Assembly: GCF_000165425.1 (NCBI RefSeq) | Contig: NW_001799055.1 | Location: forward strand, 251,804 to 315,803 | DNA length: 64,000 bases | Reading direction: 5' to 3' | DNA from: Paramecium tetraurelia | Taxonomy: Eukaryota > Ciliophora > Oligohymenophorea > Peniculida > Parameciidae | Shown: positions 1-13,200 of the stretch, piece by piece | How positions within the stretch are numbered: the stretch's first letter is position 1 | Layout: each line of letters starts with the position of its first letter | Translations under genes and position numbers: made by a program | The notes under the pieces: model-generated | Seen by the model: only the letters and a program-made list of their open reading frames with translations | The model's database searches: none | Told to the model about the DNA's origin: nothing

Positions 1-143
1 GTTAGGAAACTGATCATCCTGTGTTTTAAGTTACTTTGCCTAGAGCTTTCGGTAACGTAGAGACTTTTCACATTTTTATTGAGAAAAGACTCTCTGCCAT
101 CCTGATTCGAAGATTTAATATCCTATCTGCATGAGCTATACAT
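1..143 (-). CDS. 5' end of an unknown gene, cut by the window edge
   Basis: An ATG at 141-143 (minus strand) opens a frame that stays free of TGA to the edge of the window, about 47 codons. The predicted start reads MYSSCRQDIKSSNQDGRE, followed by a Ser/Asn/Lys-rich stretch. An in-frame TGA lies 15 bases upstream of the ATG, so this is the first possible Met in that frame. Composition is like neighbouring ciliate proteins, but no domain is visible in so short a piece and no function is proposed. It would lie downstream of, and in tandem with, the K+ channel gene that ends at 261. The short length makes a chance frame possible. Confidence 0.45.
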
Positions 144-260
144 TTTATAAATTGATAATCAAATTAAATATATCAGATCATTATGCTAAGAATAATCTTT
201 TTGAATGAAATATAAATACAATAATGTAAAAAAAGTGATATTTTAATATCAATCATATGC

Positions 261-3200
261 TCAATTATCTTTTTCAACGAAGCTTCCCCTAATAGTAGTA
301 TTCTTGGCCTATCTGATACGATCAAAGAGAGTGAAATTGGTTTTAGTTCTTTTCATTTCTCTCATATCAAATTCCTGTCTTTTTTCGTTTTATTTTTCAT
401 AATAAATATTAATCCTATCTATTACAATTTCAAGGTTGAAATCAGGAAAATAGAATTTCGACGACTTGGCATTGTCCATATCCATTTCAAAGTGGACTCG
501 AACTATGTCTTGTATTCTCTTCTAAATTCCATCCATTGATTAGCCCACATGCACACTATTGCTATCTCCATTGTTATCATATTTGTTGTTGGAATCAACC
601 AGAGCTGAATTACTAGGTACTCCAGCCGTATACACACTAGAACTATAGGCTTCATTGTTTAGAACACTTTTTTCTGCTTTCTTATTTGATTTATTATCAA
701 CTTCCGATTGTTGGAAGAACTATAATAACTATGTGGTTTTTCTCCTTTTCTTCCTACGAGTGACTTCAATACTTTAAAATGTAAATTGAACAAATACTTG
801 CTGGTTTTCTTGGAAATGATACTATTTTCCCTTGCCTCTATTCTTTGTTTGATTTCAATTTCCTATGAATAAGAGGGAGGTGATTGATCGAAATTAGTCT
901 CACTTCCCTTACTAACTTGCTTTAATAAATGGTTCGCTTTATTATCTAGTTAATTTAAATATCAAATGAAAACCTAGATGCTAATTAGTGCCACTATCAA
1001 ATTCTAGCCATGATACTTTTCTGATTCCTATGTTTGGATTGTTATTGAGTTTGCTTTTGACTACCTTCAGTTTGCTATGTATATAATTTTGTGATCCTGC
1101 ATTGGCATTTTTAATTTTATCTTCCTCTTGAATCAAAGATTCATCCAAGAGATCAACTGGCCCATTGTTATTTTGATGATATTTCCCTTTCAATGATTGG
1201 AGAGTCTTGCCTCTATCTAAGCCTTGCAGTTTTATTCTATTAAGACTCCTTCTAAATTGACTGCCCTGATCCCAATCTAAGACGCTTTCCTAATAATCCA
1301 TAAGACAGATAGTTTTACATTTGTCATACTAGGCCGTTGACCATCTTTGAGAAAGATTGCTGTTTGATTTTAGGACTTTTGGTCAGCAGGTAACACAGTC
1401 TATATTGAAGGTTATGGAACTGGCTATTAAAGATTGTTTTCAAATTAGGACAATATTTTCTAATCTTTGAATAAGGAATTCTTCTTATTTCCAACCAACT
1501 TCTATAGTTCATCCTCCCTATCATTCAACTCAAAACCGAGATTAATCAGATAAGTATCATTTATTTCTCTTGAATATTTATCAATTGTACCTTTCCGGTA
1601 TTATATTGTTCAAGACTATATATCCCAATGCTGCTTCTTAGACATCAGGGAGATTATTTTTCCAATTCGATTTCGGCAATGTCCTATAAGGAAATACCAA
1701 TCGTTTATTAGTTTTCGTTTAAGCAAAAGAACTGGCGATTTTATTTTTGTTCGGTTACAGAAATACGAATGGGCATCTATAGAAATATTACAAATTAGAC
1801 TTACTAAATAAATCGATGAGTCCATCCGCATATTTCGCAGATCTAACCAAAACCCTTGTAATTGGAATTAAATAATAGATTGTCTTTAGCCAAACAGTAC
1901 TTCTCGAATTCCTCGTTGTTCTCTTATAGAATTAGATAGAATTGCTAATAACTAATTCAAAATGAATTCAAAATAATACTCCACAACTAATAATTGAGTA
2001 AATTTGGTTGCTCTGGCATTGTATTCATAGGGTGTTTGCGAAATGAATTCTCGTTCTCCAATGACAGCTCTATAAAATGATGTTGAGTATTATATATTTA
2101 CCCTTGAGTTATCTTCTTCAAGAAGGTTTCAGTGTAAAAGTGTTCATCCTCATCTAAAAGCATTACTTGACATTTATACTTTAATGGTCAGCAACATATT
2201 CCACCGCACCGGATAAAACAAACCAAAGTGCTTTTGGAGAATCGTTCCTCTAGAATAGTAATTATTCAGGATATAATTTGGTTTCTTTAACTACCTAACA
2301 CAACCTATGGATAGTTTCATCACTAAAGTTCTCTCTCAAGAAACGTGATTGAGTCAATGTTTTACTGTAAATATCAACCAGAACCTCTTCTCTTAAATGT
2401 TTTGTTAATTACTCAATGAATTATTCGGCATGTTGATCTTCCTCTTACTTAACCTTGAAGAAATACTCGAAATATTTTTTAACCTAAATTGATTCCAACT
2501 GACTACCTTTAATTGCAAATTGTAACTCAACCCTCTCTTTCTAATATGTTGATTGATTTCCCTAATTCTCTATTTGTAAATAGCCTTTTTATCAGATATT
2601 TATTTAAAGATGTTTCCAATGTTGGATAAACAATAACCAAAAACACCACAAATCAACAAAGTAACAACTATCACAAACACTCTCTCCACTGTTGTAACTG
2701 GAACAATATCACCATATCCTACGGTAACGGTTGTGATAACACTCCAATACAAAGAAATGATGTATCTATCAAACCAATAGTAATCCATAGCATTAGGATC
2801 ATATTTAGTCAACCAAGTTTATTCCTAATTATAATTTTCATATTCTATCACTGCAACCCAATGCCATGCACATCCACAAAAGTGTCCTGTGAGCAAGAGG
2901 AAGAATATCAATTTTAACAAATCCAAAAAGACTTACATGTTATCCTAATTCATAACTTTGAATATATTACTTCCAAATTTAATACTTCTTCGATACTTGT
3001 CATTAATGGAGTCAATCTCGTTAATCTCAATAACAATGTATATCTAACGAATGGGATATCCATGTTTGAAATTAAAAATGGAATTATGACTATTAAATCC
3101 CAGAAAAAGTTCCCCTTCACATAATGCTTCATTATCTACTTGCGATCTTCATGCATCAACCCTTTATCGTAATAGGCAGTATTGAAATTCAACAATATCT

Positions 3201-4313
3201 CAGCAACAAATACCCATGAGGGCAATAAATCAAAAATCCATTCGAAAACTCCTTATGATCTCACATCGAAACTAATGTAGATGGGTATGTAGAAGATGTT
3301 CACCACAATAAATAGCAGTAATACTATATCCCATATTATTTTGAATAAACTATCAGGTTTTATTACTTTCACATATTTTCCAATGAATGCATTTATTAAT
3401 TCTATCCAATTTAGAAGCTTAAGAGCTTTATTTTAAATTTAGTCAAAAATAATTAAACTGATACTAGGTTTTTATTTAATTAATCTATTTATTAACATAT
3501 ATTCGAAATTTGCACTGTTATCGCAAATTACCTCAAAAATTCTTTTAGTAATTAATCTGAACTTTATTCTTTCTGTCTTTGTTTTTAATTGTTGTATAAA
3601 TCGAGAAACCAATCTAATAATTATTAAGGCTTTTTAAGTCCAGACTTCATTTAAACTAAAATTTACTACGAAATCAATACCCTGTTTTCATCTCTTTGCT
3701 TCTGCCTCTCTATATCAATGATTGCTATTTTATAGTGTCTCTGTGAACTTATGCTCGCTTTGTTCTTTCGTTCTGCTCCTGCTCATCTTCTATCTATTAC
3801 ACAAACGTCTAATATTTTGCTATCTTAGCATCGGATTTCAATCCCAAATTGATTGTACCATTGATCTAAAGTGGAGATGATATCACAAAGTCATCTTATT
3901 CGAATTTTTATTAATTTTAAATAGTTTTGTTAGATTTAATTATTGTAGTCTTTCTTAATAGAGGTTATTAGGATTTCAAATTGCAACTTATTGAACTTAT
4001 AGAACCTTAAGGTTCGCTCCTTTTACCACTTTAATATCAAATCTAAATACCTTAAATTACTCATTAGACAGTCCTCCTCATTCACATCAGCCTTGTGGCC
4101 TAGATTTATGGCATTCTTGTGACTGTTATCAAATATGTCCCTCTTCATCCTCACAGCTTCTAGTTACTACAATTAAGAAAACTCAAGTGTTGGATCTAAT
4201 TGCTAACCTCCAATAGGACTAGCCTAATCGATATCAACCAATTGCCCAGATGAGATGTTATTGCTCTGAATTCCACTTTCCAAATCCTAGAATCCAGTGT
4301 CTCGATTAATCAT
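261..4313 (-). CDS. Ciliate K+ channel with C-terminal cyclic-nucleotide-binding domain (12 short introns)
   Basis: About 1244 residues after removal of 12 introns: 4029-4050, 3656-3680, 2945-2970, 2484-2506, 2154-2179, 2070-2101, 1952-1979, 1777-1804, 1569-1590, 1290-1318, 946-973 and 729-757 (22-32 nt). The spliced length is an exact multiple of three. A Q/S-rich cytoplasmic N-terminus is followed by S1-S6, with the K+ filter TVTVGYGDIVP at about 2706-2729. A C-linker comes next, then a cyclic-nucleotide-binding domain that keeps a phosphate-cassette-like pattern (GERE...ARAT). A C-x2-C-x3-H-x4-C motif (CEICGWTHRFIQC) follows, then a long hydrophilic Asn/Lys/Ser tail. S4 is weakly charged. 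By family knowledge it is a plasma- or ciliary-membrane K+ channel. Cyclic-nucleotide gating is inferred, not shown. The start is the first in-frame ATG (MINRDTGFQD). The stop TGA is at 261-263. Confidence 0.93.
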
Positions 4314-4361
4314 TAATTTATATTATTAAAAATTAAGTAATAATTATAATAATACTTGTTT

Positions 4362-5491
4362 TCATGAATCATTATTCCTAATTTCTATGTAAGACTTCAA
4401 CAACTCAGTTTAGGTTAGGTTATACACTATTAATTTTTATATCTTCCCTCGAAAATCGTTATCATAAAAGTATCTATCTACCAATCCTTCAATGTGTGCT
4501 CCAACATCCGTGATATACTGACTCTTAACCACATTCGTTGTCTTTAGTAGATGTACCTAATTAATATACAATCGAATTTTACAAGCGATGTAGCGATATC
4601 ATCACTCACTTTTCCTTGGTTATTTGAGTTCACAAGCATCACTGCAAAGGATAAACAACCAGCAGATATCTCACTTTAGTAATAGATACTCTGTAGTTTG
4701 TAATCGAAACAACACAACTTCAATGTAAAGTAAGCTATCTCAATTATATCATTCTCCTTATCCTTTATCTTACTCAAATATAGTCTTAATAATAAAGTTA
4801 AAAACAAAAAACCATTAGAAAAGTTAAGTTAATGATCTAAACTTTCAAAAATTTCTAACTCTCTCTACAAAATCTTAGTTCGAGCCAATCTATTATGTGA
4901 AATATCTATTGCTTAATCTAATCTTAAAGGTATAACATCGTTAAACTTTGATGCCAGATATATACAACTCACACCTGTTAAGTGGAGATTATCTTTAGTA
5001 ACACTATCATCTATTATTAAAACTTACTTTAGAGTTATTTTTTAATATTCATCCAAAATAGAACAAACTATGAAAAATGTTGAATAATTCATTGAATATG
5101 CCTGTGTGATCTCTACCAACCAATTCAAAAACCTAATTCTCTCTTCATCATCCAAACCCTTGGGGTCTATAAATAAGTATTCGGTAGGCTTATTTTGTTT
5201 TTCCAAATAACTTTAAAGTACTAAATTATAAAATTCATCAGTTTTCCCATTCTTCTAAATAATCATGCTTAAATCTAGTTTGAACTCCAATGGACTATGG
5301 ATTTCTTCTGGATTTTCTATTTCGTTTTGATTCTCTGACTCTGTTGGCTTTTATTCTATTGCACAAGCTAGCTCTCCTAATTAGGCGACAATTGCCACCT
5401 TGTCCGATTTCACTGATACGCCAGAACTGAAATCGGAAACTGAATCACTTGCAATGATGGAGGAGGATTGCTTTGATTGTTTTGATTTCAT
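4362..5491 (-). CDS. Cyclin (A/B-like cyclin box)
   Basis: 367 residues with one 26-nt intron at 4557-4582; the spliced length is a multiple of three. A Ser-rich N-terminus of about 100 residues precedes a cyclin box. Diagnostic pieces are EERIRFLNWLVEI (near residue 117), CSILDEY, LTGVSCIYLASKFNDV (about 171-186) and KILQRELEIFESLDHQLNFS (about 206-226). These match the R-x2-L-x-WL-x-E, L-x-G-x3-LA-x-K and E-x2-L-x-L positions of mitotic-type cyclins. A second helical half follows to the end. The protein should bind and activate a cyclin-dependent kinase. Which CDK or cell-cycle stage cannot be read from sequence. It ends 48 bp upstream of the K+ channel start (same strand) and is divergent from the Tmc-like gene at 5825. 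No destruction box was convincingly seen. Confidence 0.88.
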
Positions 5492-5824
5492 TTATTTAAT
5501 TTTTAAAGGCATTCAACCGCTCAATAATATAAATTTTATATCACAGTACAAATTAAAAATTAATTTCCAAGCTCCTATTTTCCTATTATTTAATAGAACT
5601 CTACTATCCCTTCTCTTTAATTCTCAAATTCCATTCCTTCAATAATTATTTATTACTTTGTCTTTCAACCGAATTTCGCTTCGAGGAGTAAAAATACAAG
5701 ATTACTTTTTATTTTTAGATTACTTTACTATTTGATAGCTGATTCATTCGATTTTGATATTATAGTGATTTTTTTGGATTTCAAATATTTAATTAATAGA
5801 TGTGATAAAGTTATTATTTTTTAG
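5492..5824. promoter_or_regulatory. Spacer between divergent cyclin and Tmc-like genes
   Basis: This 333-bp AT-rich interval separates two divergently oriented starts (minus at 5491, plus at 5825). It should hold both promoters. I see no gene or clear motif in it. Confidence 0.4.
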
Positions 5825-8800
5825 ATGAATTAAAAAAATAAAATATCTCTTTCAAAAAGAATGAAGTTAGCAACAAGAGAATATCTTGCATATTTTTAAT
5901 TTTTAATGTTGAGAGATAACTTTGAAGTCACTCTAAAGAGCATTTTATGGTTTCGATTCCTTTATATAATTAATACTATACAAGTTGTTTAATTAATTAA
6001 TGGCTAAAATGTGTAAAATATTCATATTCAAAATTAGCTTCATTTAAGAAATGCTAACCAAATATAGAATAAATCTATTAATTTATTTTGGGAACAGCAA
6101 CTATTTGATTTTTGCCTACATCATTATTTTAAGCATTTTTTTTCATATAGCTACTACTAAATTTTTAATCAAAATGAAAATTTCAGTCCATCAATGTATT
6201 GGTTCCTTTGTTGTTTAAACGATATATTACATATTGTCTATGCCAATAATTTTGAACTCCCTGTATGCCATTTTAAATTAAGATCAATACGCCCATTTTA
6301 TTTTGTTCCTCTTGAATGTTTTATTGAATGTCATGTATATTTACTTCAACTGCTAAACAAGTTTTTATTAGATTGACGGTAGTTTTTCAAGATAATCAGA
6401 TGAAATTATTATCTATCTCTTTCGAATTATTTTATGCATATTAAAGATCAAAATACCTATAATCGAATTGCAATTCACAATAATACTCCTTGAATCAATT
6501 TTGTTGACTATATTTTAAATGAAAAATACTGAATCGAATAGTCATTTTATTTTAAATTTAAGAATATTCCTATTAGTATTTGGAATAGCAGGGATAGCCA
6601 AATTAGATTGGATCTTTATATTATTACTCTACGTATTCCTTAAGAATATTATACAATCTTATAAAAATAGAGTTTAAACTAATTAATTGTTTATCGATAA
6701 AAATTAAGGTTAATTAAAATTATTGATTTCCTAAATTGTAAATTATAATTAAAATGATGAGACTTTTAAGCTTATACTGATTTAAAGATATTTTAAATTG
6801 AAGTTTTCCAATCTACAACCAAATCCTTATGATGATGTTAAGCTCTAAGATAGATTAATGATAGAGCGATATTTTTAACAGAACATATATAAGTTGTATT
6901 TTCTATTGTTGTCATAAAATTAATAAAAAATGAAATTTTTAGATTTTGTATTTGTGAAAGCTTACACTTATTTAATTTAACAAGAATGCTAATCGAAATC
7001 TAAGAAAGATTAATAAGACAACTCATGGCTAATTCGAATTTTCGTATAATAAGAGACCAACTTTGATATTTTGGAATAAGCTAGAATAACAAAGTTAATT
7101 TATTTTTAAAACTTAATTAAGACAAATATCAATGAATCTAAATATTTTAAGATGATTAAAAATTAGACTTCGTAATTTTGTATAAAAATGTAAAAATTAA
7201 AGAAGAAACTTGAGACTAACATTGATTTAAAATCCTAAACTCTTTAAAATTCTGATATTGTTGATCTTAAAACCATTTAAGCTATTTAAAAATACTACTA
7301 TGTCTTTTATGGTGACCATGAGAAAGTATCACAAAAATCTAATATATTAGGCTACTCAAATTGGAATGAAGGCTAAGGATTAATTAGGGTGGGATCGTAG
7401 TTTAAACAAAAAGTTATAAAAAAGTAAAAGTTTTCATTCGATATTTAGATTAAATCTTTCTAATTTAAGTAAGTTATTTATAAAAAAAATGGAAAATTTT
7501 GAACCCTAAAGCAAAATATTTGGAAGAATATTTTAAAAATCAATATTTGGATAATGTTTTGGATCTATTTCCATAATTTTTAAGGGGACATTATGAATAA
7601 TAATTAATTAATTACGTAGAAACTGAATTTGTCGACAAATATCAATTAAAGACTTTTATATTGAAAAATAATTATATAATTTCTTGTAGAATTTCTTTTT
7701 ATCACGAAGTTTTAGATAATGACTTAATTATCAACAATGTAATAGAGATTGAAGATAACAATAATTTTCTATTATTTGATTAATTTGGCAAAATTTTTGG
7801 GATTTCAGAGTAACTCTTCTATGAACTTTAAAAACTTGATGAATATTCTACCCAGGAAATAAATTATTCAACCTTCCTCGATAAAGCAATGATATAATTT
7901 TATATTCCAGGCATAGAATATTAAGTTCTTTAACTTACTTCATTTTAATAATGTAATTAAATTGAATTTTAATCATACTTTTCCAAAAACCTTAACCTTG
8001 ATGATTGCTTATAGTTGAAAATAAATTTCAACTTATCAGAGGAACTTCTACCTTCGATTAAACGTAGTTCATCATAGAATTTTAGAAAAATAATTCAAGA
8101 TGACAATCAAACTTAAAAGAATAAGAAAATATAACTTTTGAATCCTAAATTTTCGATGTAGTTTGAATAAACCCAATAGTGTCTAAATTAAGATTAAAAT
8201 ATATTTTCTCAGAATTTTCAATTAGAATATATTCAATTAAATAATTGTGATTATTATTATTTTATCCTCCATTTTTCTGATTTAAAAAATAATTTGGAAA
8301 GTTAAGATAGGAGTTTGAAATTAGAAACAAAGACAATAAGCAAGAATCGTGTTATTGAAAATAACATAAATATGTCAGTTATTGAATAAATAATAGAAAA
8401 AAAGAAAATATCAAGGAATTTAAAGCTGTAAATAATGCTAATAATTATTCTTATCGTTTATGTGGTTTGTAGTATTTTTGTCAACAAATAGTCAGGAAAC
8501 AGTGAAATCAAATCTTATTAAACTTCAATTAATTTCTTAATCAATCCTTAAGCCTTAACTTTCTCATATGCAGGATCATTTCTTTTATAGTGGAATAGAT
8601 ACTGTGTAGAAAGTGGTTTATATAATATGTCTTAATATATAGAATTTTAAAGGCAATCAAAATTAAATTACGCTTTTACATTATGGAAAGGTATACATAT
8701 CAATTATACTTTGAATCTAAGTAAAAGAAGCAGAGAATTAGGGATGGAAATGGTTGATGTAATAGAATATGACAAAAACAATAATAAAATCATAACTCAA

Positions 8801-10213
8801 ATGGACTATTATTCATTTTATACTATATCCAGAGAAAAAATGGTTAGAGTATAGAAAAATACTAATTATTCAAATATTTCAACTCATGACTATTCTATAT
8901 TTAAAGCAAATGGATTTATTAGGCAGAACATTTTGACTATCTTTAAATTTCATGATATAGTGATAAATGATGAAATTGAATATTTGAAACAAAAAGTAGA
9001 ATTCTCTCAAACAAATTTTTATTTGATAGAAATAATTTAGATAGGTTGTGCAAATGTACTTTCAACTGCTCTCATTTTTTTTATTTATATACAAGTCAAA
9101 TTAAAGAATAGAATATTCTTTTTATTATCCTTGATAGAGATTAATTCGATAAAAGCTTAGATAATATAAACAAAAGAGTTATCTTAGTTTACAAATTATT
9201 CCTCAAAATCGAAGAAATAATATTTAATTAATAATAAAGATTCAACTGAAGATTTTTAATAATAGAAAAATAACCATACAATTTAAAGATTACAGAATAT
9301 TAAATTCTCTACTAAATTGTATTTAATTATACCGATTGTATTTATGGTTTGTTATGGTTCATAAATGATTGGAGCCTATTATTACAGAGCATTTTACTAT
9401 AATAATTATAAGAATTCATTATTGATGACAATGAATTACATCAAATTTAAGAAGCTATTTGATAGTTCCATCTTACTTGGTGAATTAATTAAAACAGAAC
9501 ATCTAATACCATCAAATCCTCATTATTTAATTAATGAAACTGAAACTGTAGAATTATATTTGATGTATGCTGACAATTCAACTGATTTGTTTAATAAAAT
9601 ACTGGATGATTTAATCGTATCAGATTATTTTAACTATACAATGAAAAATCTAATATTAAGTGCTTTTAGAAAGGATTTGTGTTTGAATTTTACAAGATTT
9701 CTCGTCTTTTGTAATATAAGTTAGATTAAACTACCTTACAAAGCCAGTGATTCTTATTTATCCATCACATAAAATGGTATAGGGGGAGTAATATAAAATT
9801 ACAAAAAGATGGTGTAATAAGATTATTTTATAGAGAGGTAGACTTTGAAATATTCAAAAAACAATACTTAATTTATTAATTCTTAGATTCACTAGAATTT
9901 CTATGTTCAATATGCCTAAGATATTTAATCATGCTTTTTCACTTGTTTTAGTTACTTCATTAATGAAAGCATCTATTTAAGTGATCTATTTATTGAAGCG
10001 ATGTCAGATTACTTTAACTTAACTGGAATAATGTAATTATTTCTAAATTATTTAAGTATTTTGCTACTATATATTCTATTCTCTGGGTTTTGGATCGTCT
10101 ATCAATATTTACAGATACATTAGATAAAATTTGTTTTACTCTTACTTGAACCAAAATTAGTATAGAAAAAAGGAATTCATCCAATGTTAGTGAGAATTAT
10201 GAATTAAATATGA
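5825..10213 (+). CDS. Large multi-pass membrane protein, tiny-macrocysts (Tmc)-like, copy 1
   Basis: The frame reads in ciliate code from ATG 5825-5827 to TGA 10211-10213, about 1.4 kb codons before splicing. The N-terminal third holds several hydrophobic helices, for example around 6190-6360 (MYWFLCCLNDIL, RPFYFVPLECFIE). A long helical cytoplasmic part follows, then a PAS-like segment at about 7500-7900 whose NPKAKYLEEYF...LFPQFLRGHYE region resembles the 'N-x3-L-x2-MP-x2-H' segment of this family. The C-terminal half is TM-ectodomain-TM twice, with N-glycosylation-like N-x-S/T sites in the ectodomains. A 22-nt intron is likely at about 6361-6382. At least one further junction, near 7440-7500, was not resolved. 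Family assignment rests on recalled architecture and on likeness to the two other copies here. Molecular function is unknown, probably membrane sensing. Confidence 0.72.
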
Positions 10214-10291
10214 TTAAATATTGTAATAAAATTCACTTACATTTCTATTTGCACATTTTGAAAATTGTAAAAAAATTTAAAATCTTTTATA

Positions 10292-13200
10292 ATGACTACA
10301 AAGCAAAGAGAAAATTTTATTTTGAAATTAAATTATCTATTATTTGAAATGCTTGAAAAAATTCCTAGTTTTCTTTAGAAACTGATTGAAAATTATCTAG
10401 ATTTCTTTGCTGCTGCCTGCTACTAAAGAAATCAATTAGCTGTGTAATTGTTCAGAATAGCTGTGATAATTAATGGATTACAAGAATTGTCATTAATGGA
10501 AGACAACTTACACTAAAGCGACACGATGTATTTAGTATTTCAAATTTTCTAGACTATTCTATTCCAGTCTAAAAGAATCTCTACCTACAACTTAATTAAT
10601 TCGATATGAAAGCAAATCTACTCTATCAATACTTCTAATCACACACATCATCATTAATTTCTTAATATTTGTGAACTTATTTTTTATTAAGAAACAATCA
10701 TATTTCCATACAGTAACTTTATCTATAATATTGGTTGAAAACTACATTCTTTTGTATCCTACCCTTAAGGCAATTTTTTATTTTAATAAATTATAAGCAG
10801 ACTACGAGATTTATTTAATTTCAATTTTTAATCTAATAATGTACGTGCAAATTGCAATCACATAATACTCTTGGAGATAAACTAAATTAATTGATTTATA
10901 AGGTTTGGTAAGAACAAACAATCTTAAATTAGAATTGCTATCTCATTTGATTCTAATGTTAGCTGTTGGGTTTAATGAACTATCAAAAATTGGGTCCTAC
11001 ATATTGATAATGATTAAATAAATAATTAAATTAGGATTGAGTTTTGATTAGTATAACTAAAATAGTTAATTCATGCTCTATTAAAATGTAACATAAATCA
11101 TATTCATGACTGTATTGTACTTCAACATCAACATGATTTACACCCTATTAATTTTTGCATTTGTAATATAATTAATACATAAAGTTTAATCCCTTTTATT
11201 TGAGAATCATTTAATATAATTTGAAATATCCCTCAAGAAATGTTAAATTTATGAACTAATATTTAATTAATCTGAAAATACATCCAAAATTCTTTTATTG
11301 TAGTCCTTATTATAAAAAAGCTTTTAACAAAAGTAAAAGAGTAAAACCAAGAAAAAGTAGACAGATTTCCTTTTTACCAATCAATAGGATATCCTACAAT
11401 AGTTGATCAGATAATCCCATTTTAAAAAGAAGATGTTGATTTAAATTTTTTGTAATTACGACCTTCAAAACAAACCTCAAAAGACACTTATTTAGTTTAT
11501 GAAATATTATAAAGTATAGAATATATACGATAGAGCATATGGCAAAGCATTATAAAAGCAATTAAATTACATCATTAATTAAAATTAGTCATATTTTAAT
11601 TCAAGAGTTTAGTCCATAAATATGATGGATAATGAAACAACGGTGTAAGCATTAATTAAAAGTGAAAATGCAATAGATTGTATCCAAAAAGTAGTTTAGA
11701 GTAAGATTTCTTTGTTAGAATCACTTCGAAAAGGGTTTTAGTAATAAATTGAAATTTTAGATTAAGTTGATGATTACACTAACAATATCTTTAAATGCAG
11801 AAATTTCATTTTATAATCTTATGATTTGAAAAGATACAAATTGACAGGCTGTTAATGTACTGATATTCTTAGTTTAAGAATCTTATAAATGTATTTTGGA
11901 ATTATTTTGAATGATATAAAAGAAGTATTTACTTATTAAAAATTAGAGTAAAGTTATTGAAAAGTTAATTGAAGACATAATAAAGGCTGACAAAATACTA
12001 TAAGATACAACAATAAATAATCAAATTTTACTATAAAGTATATGATTCATATATTCAAATTAGATCGATTTATGGTATTGAATACTAGCTTAATCAATTA
12101 AAGAGGAAAGCTGATCAATTGTAATAAATAATAGATCTCTTAATTTTTTGGATGTTCACAAGAAATAATGCAAAATTACTAATATATACATGAATTTATG
12201 CCTGACTTTATTGCTTAGATTCATGATGAATTAATTGATTAGTTTATTGATAACGGATACACATAATTGATGAAAAGTGGCAAACTAACTTTCATTTAGG
12301 ATCCATAAAATTATCTAATGCCAATTTATATTCATTTGTACAATCCAAATATTTAAGATGATTTCACCTTATATTCTATATTGACAACATAATTCTAATA
12401 GTAAGACTATGTGATTTTTGATTCAGAAGGAAAAATTTAAGGAATTTCTAAACGATTTTTTGAGTACACAAAACTATCAAAGTCATTCGCATAAGATATA
12501 AATATTTACGACATTGTTCACAGAGGAAGTAGTATTTTGTATTATTTTCCTAATGTTATAAGTTTGATAAAAGATCTAAAAAATAATATTGATCATAATA
12601 TTAATAATACATTAAATAATGTAAGATCATTTTGGTAAATTCCTGATAATCACTTGGAATGTCTATCATAAACACATTCGCTAATTAATTACTCTTAAAG
12701 GATGGAGTTTCAACCAAATTTAATTTTGGGTTAAAATATAAAGTTATTGGATTAAGCTTATTCATAATCTTTCATTAATACAATTAAAAAAAAATAAAAT
12801 AATTTAGATTCAGCCGAAAATCATATTGAAATGCTACATAACCTTTCACTCTACATTATTGGAGATCATATATTCTTTTTGATTACAATAAAGGAGTATA
12901 AGCTAGCAGATTTTACTAAGACTTACACATCTAACTCAATACATCAACAATAGAATCCATTTACATCCTTTTCTACACATTTTACTTAATTAGATTAATT
13001 GATGTCTGAGAAATAGTTAACTACAGATAATGGCACAATTTAGGATATTAAATAATTCTGCACTTTTCAGCATTCTTAAATAATTGAAAAACTATTCAAA
13101 GATGATGATATGAGTGGCAGATTTGTAGTTGATATTACTTAAAAATAGTAATTAAATGCCAGTCATTCTTAATCCAAATTGCCTTTCTTATCTTCTAGAT

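Noticed and set aside
5400-5645. Plus-strand ORF of 81 codons
   Set aside because: It overlaps the start of the cyclin gene on the opposite strand and its composition reflects that gene.
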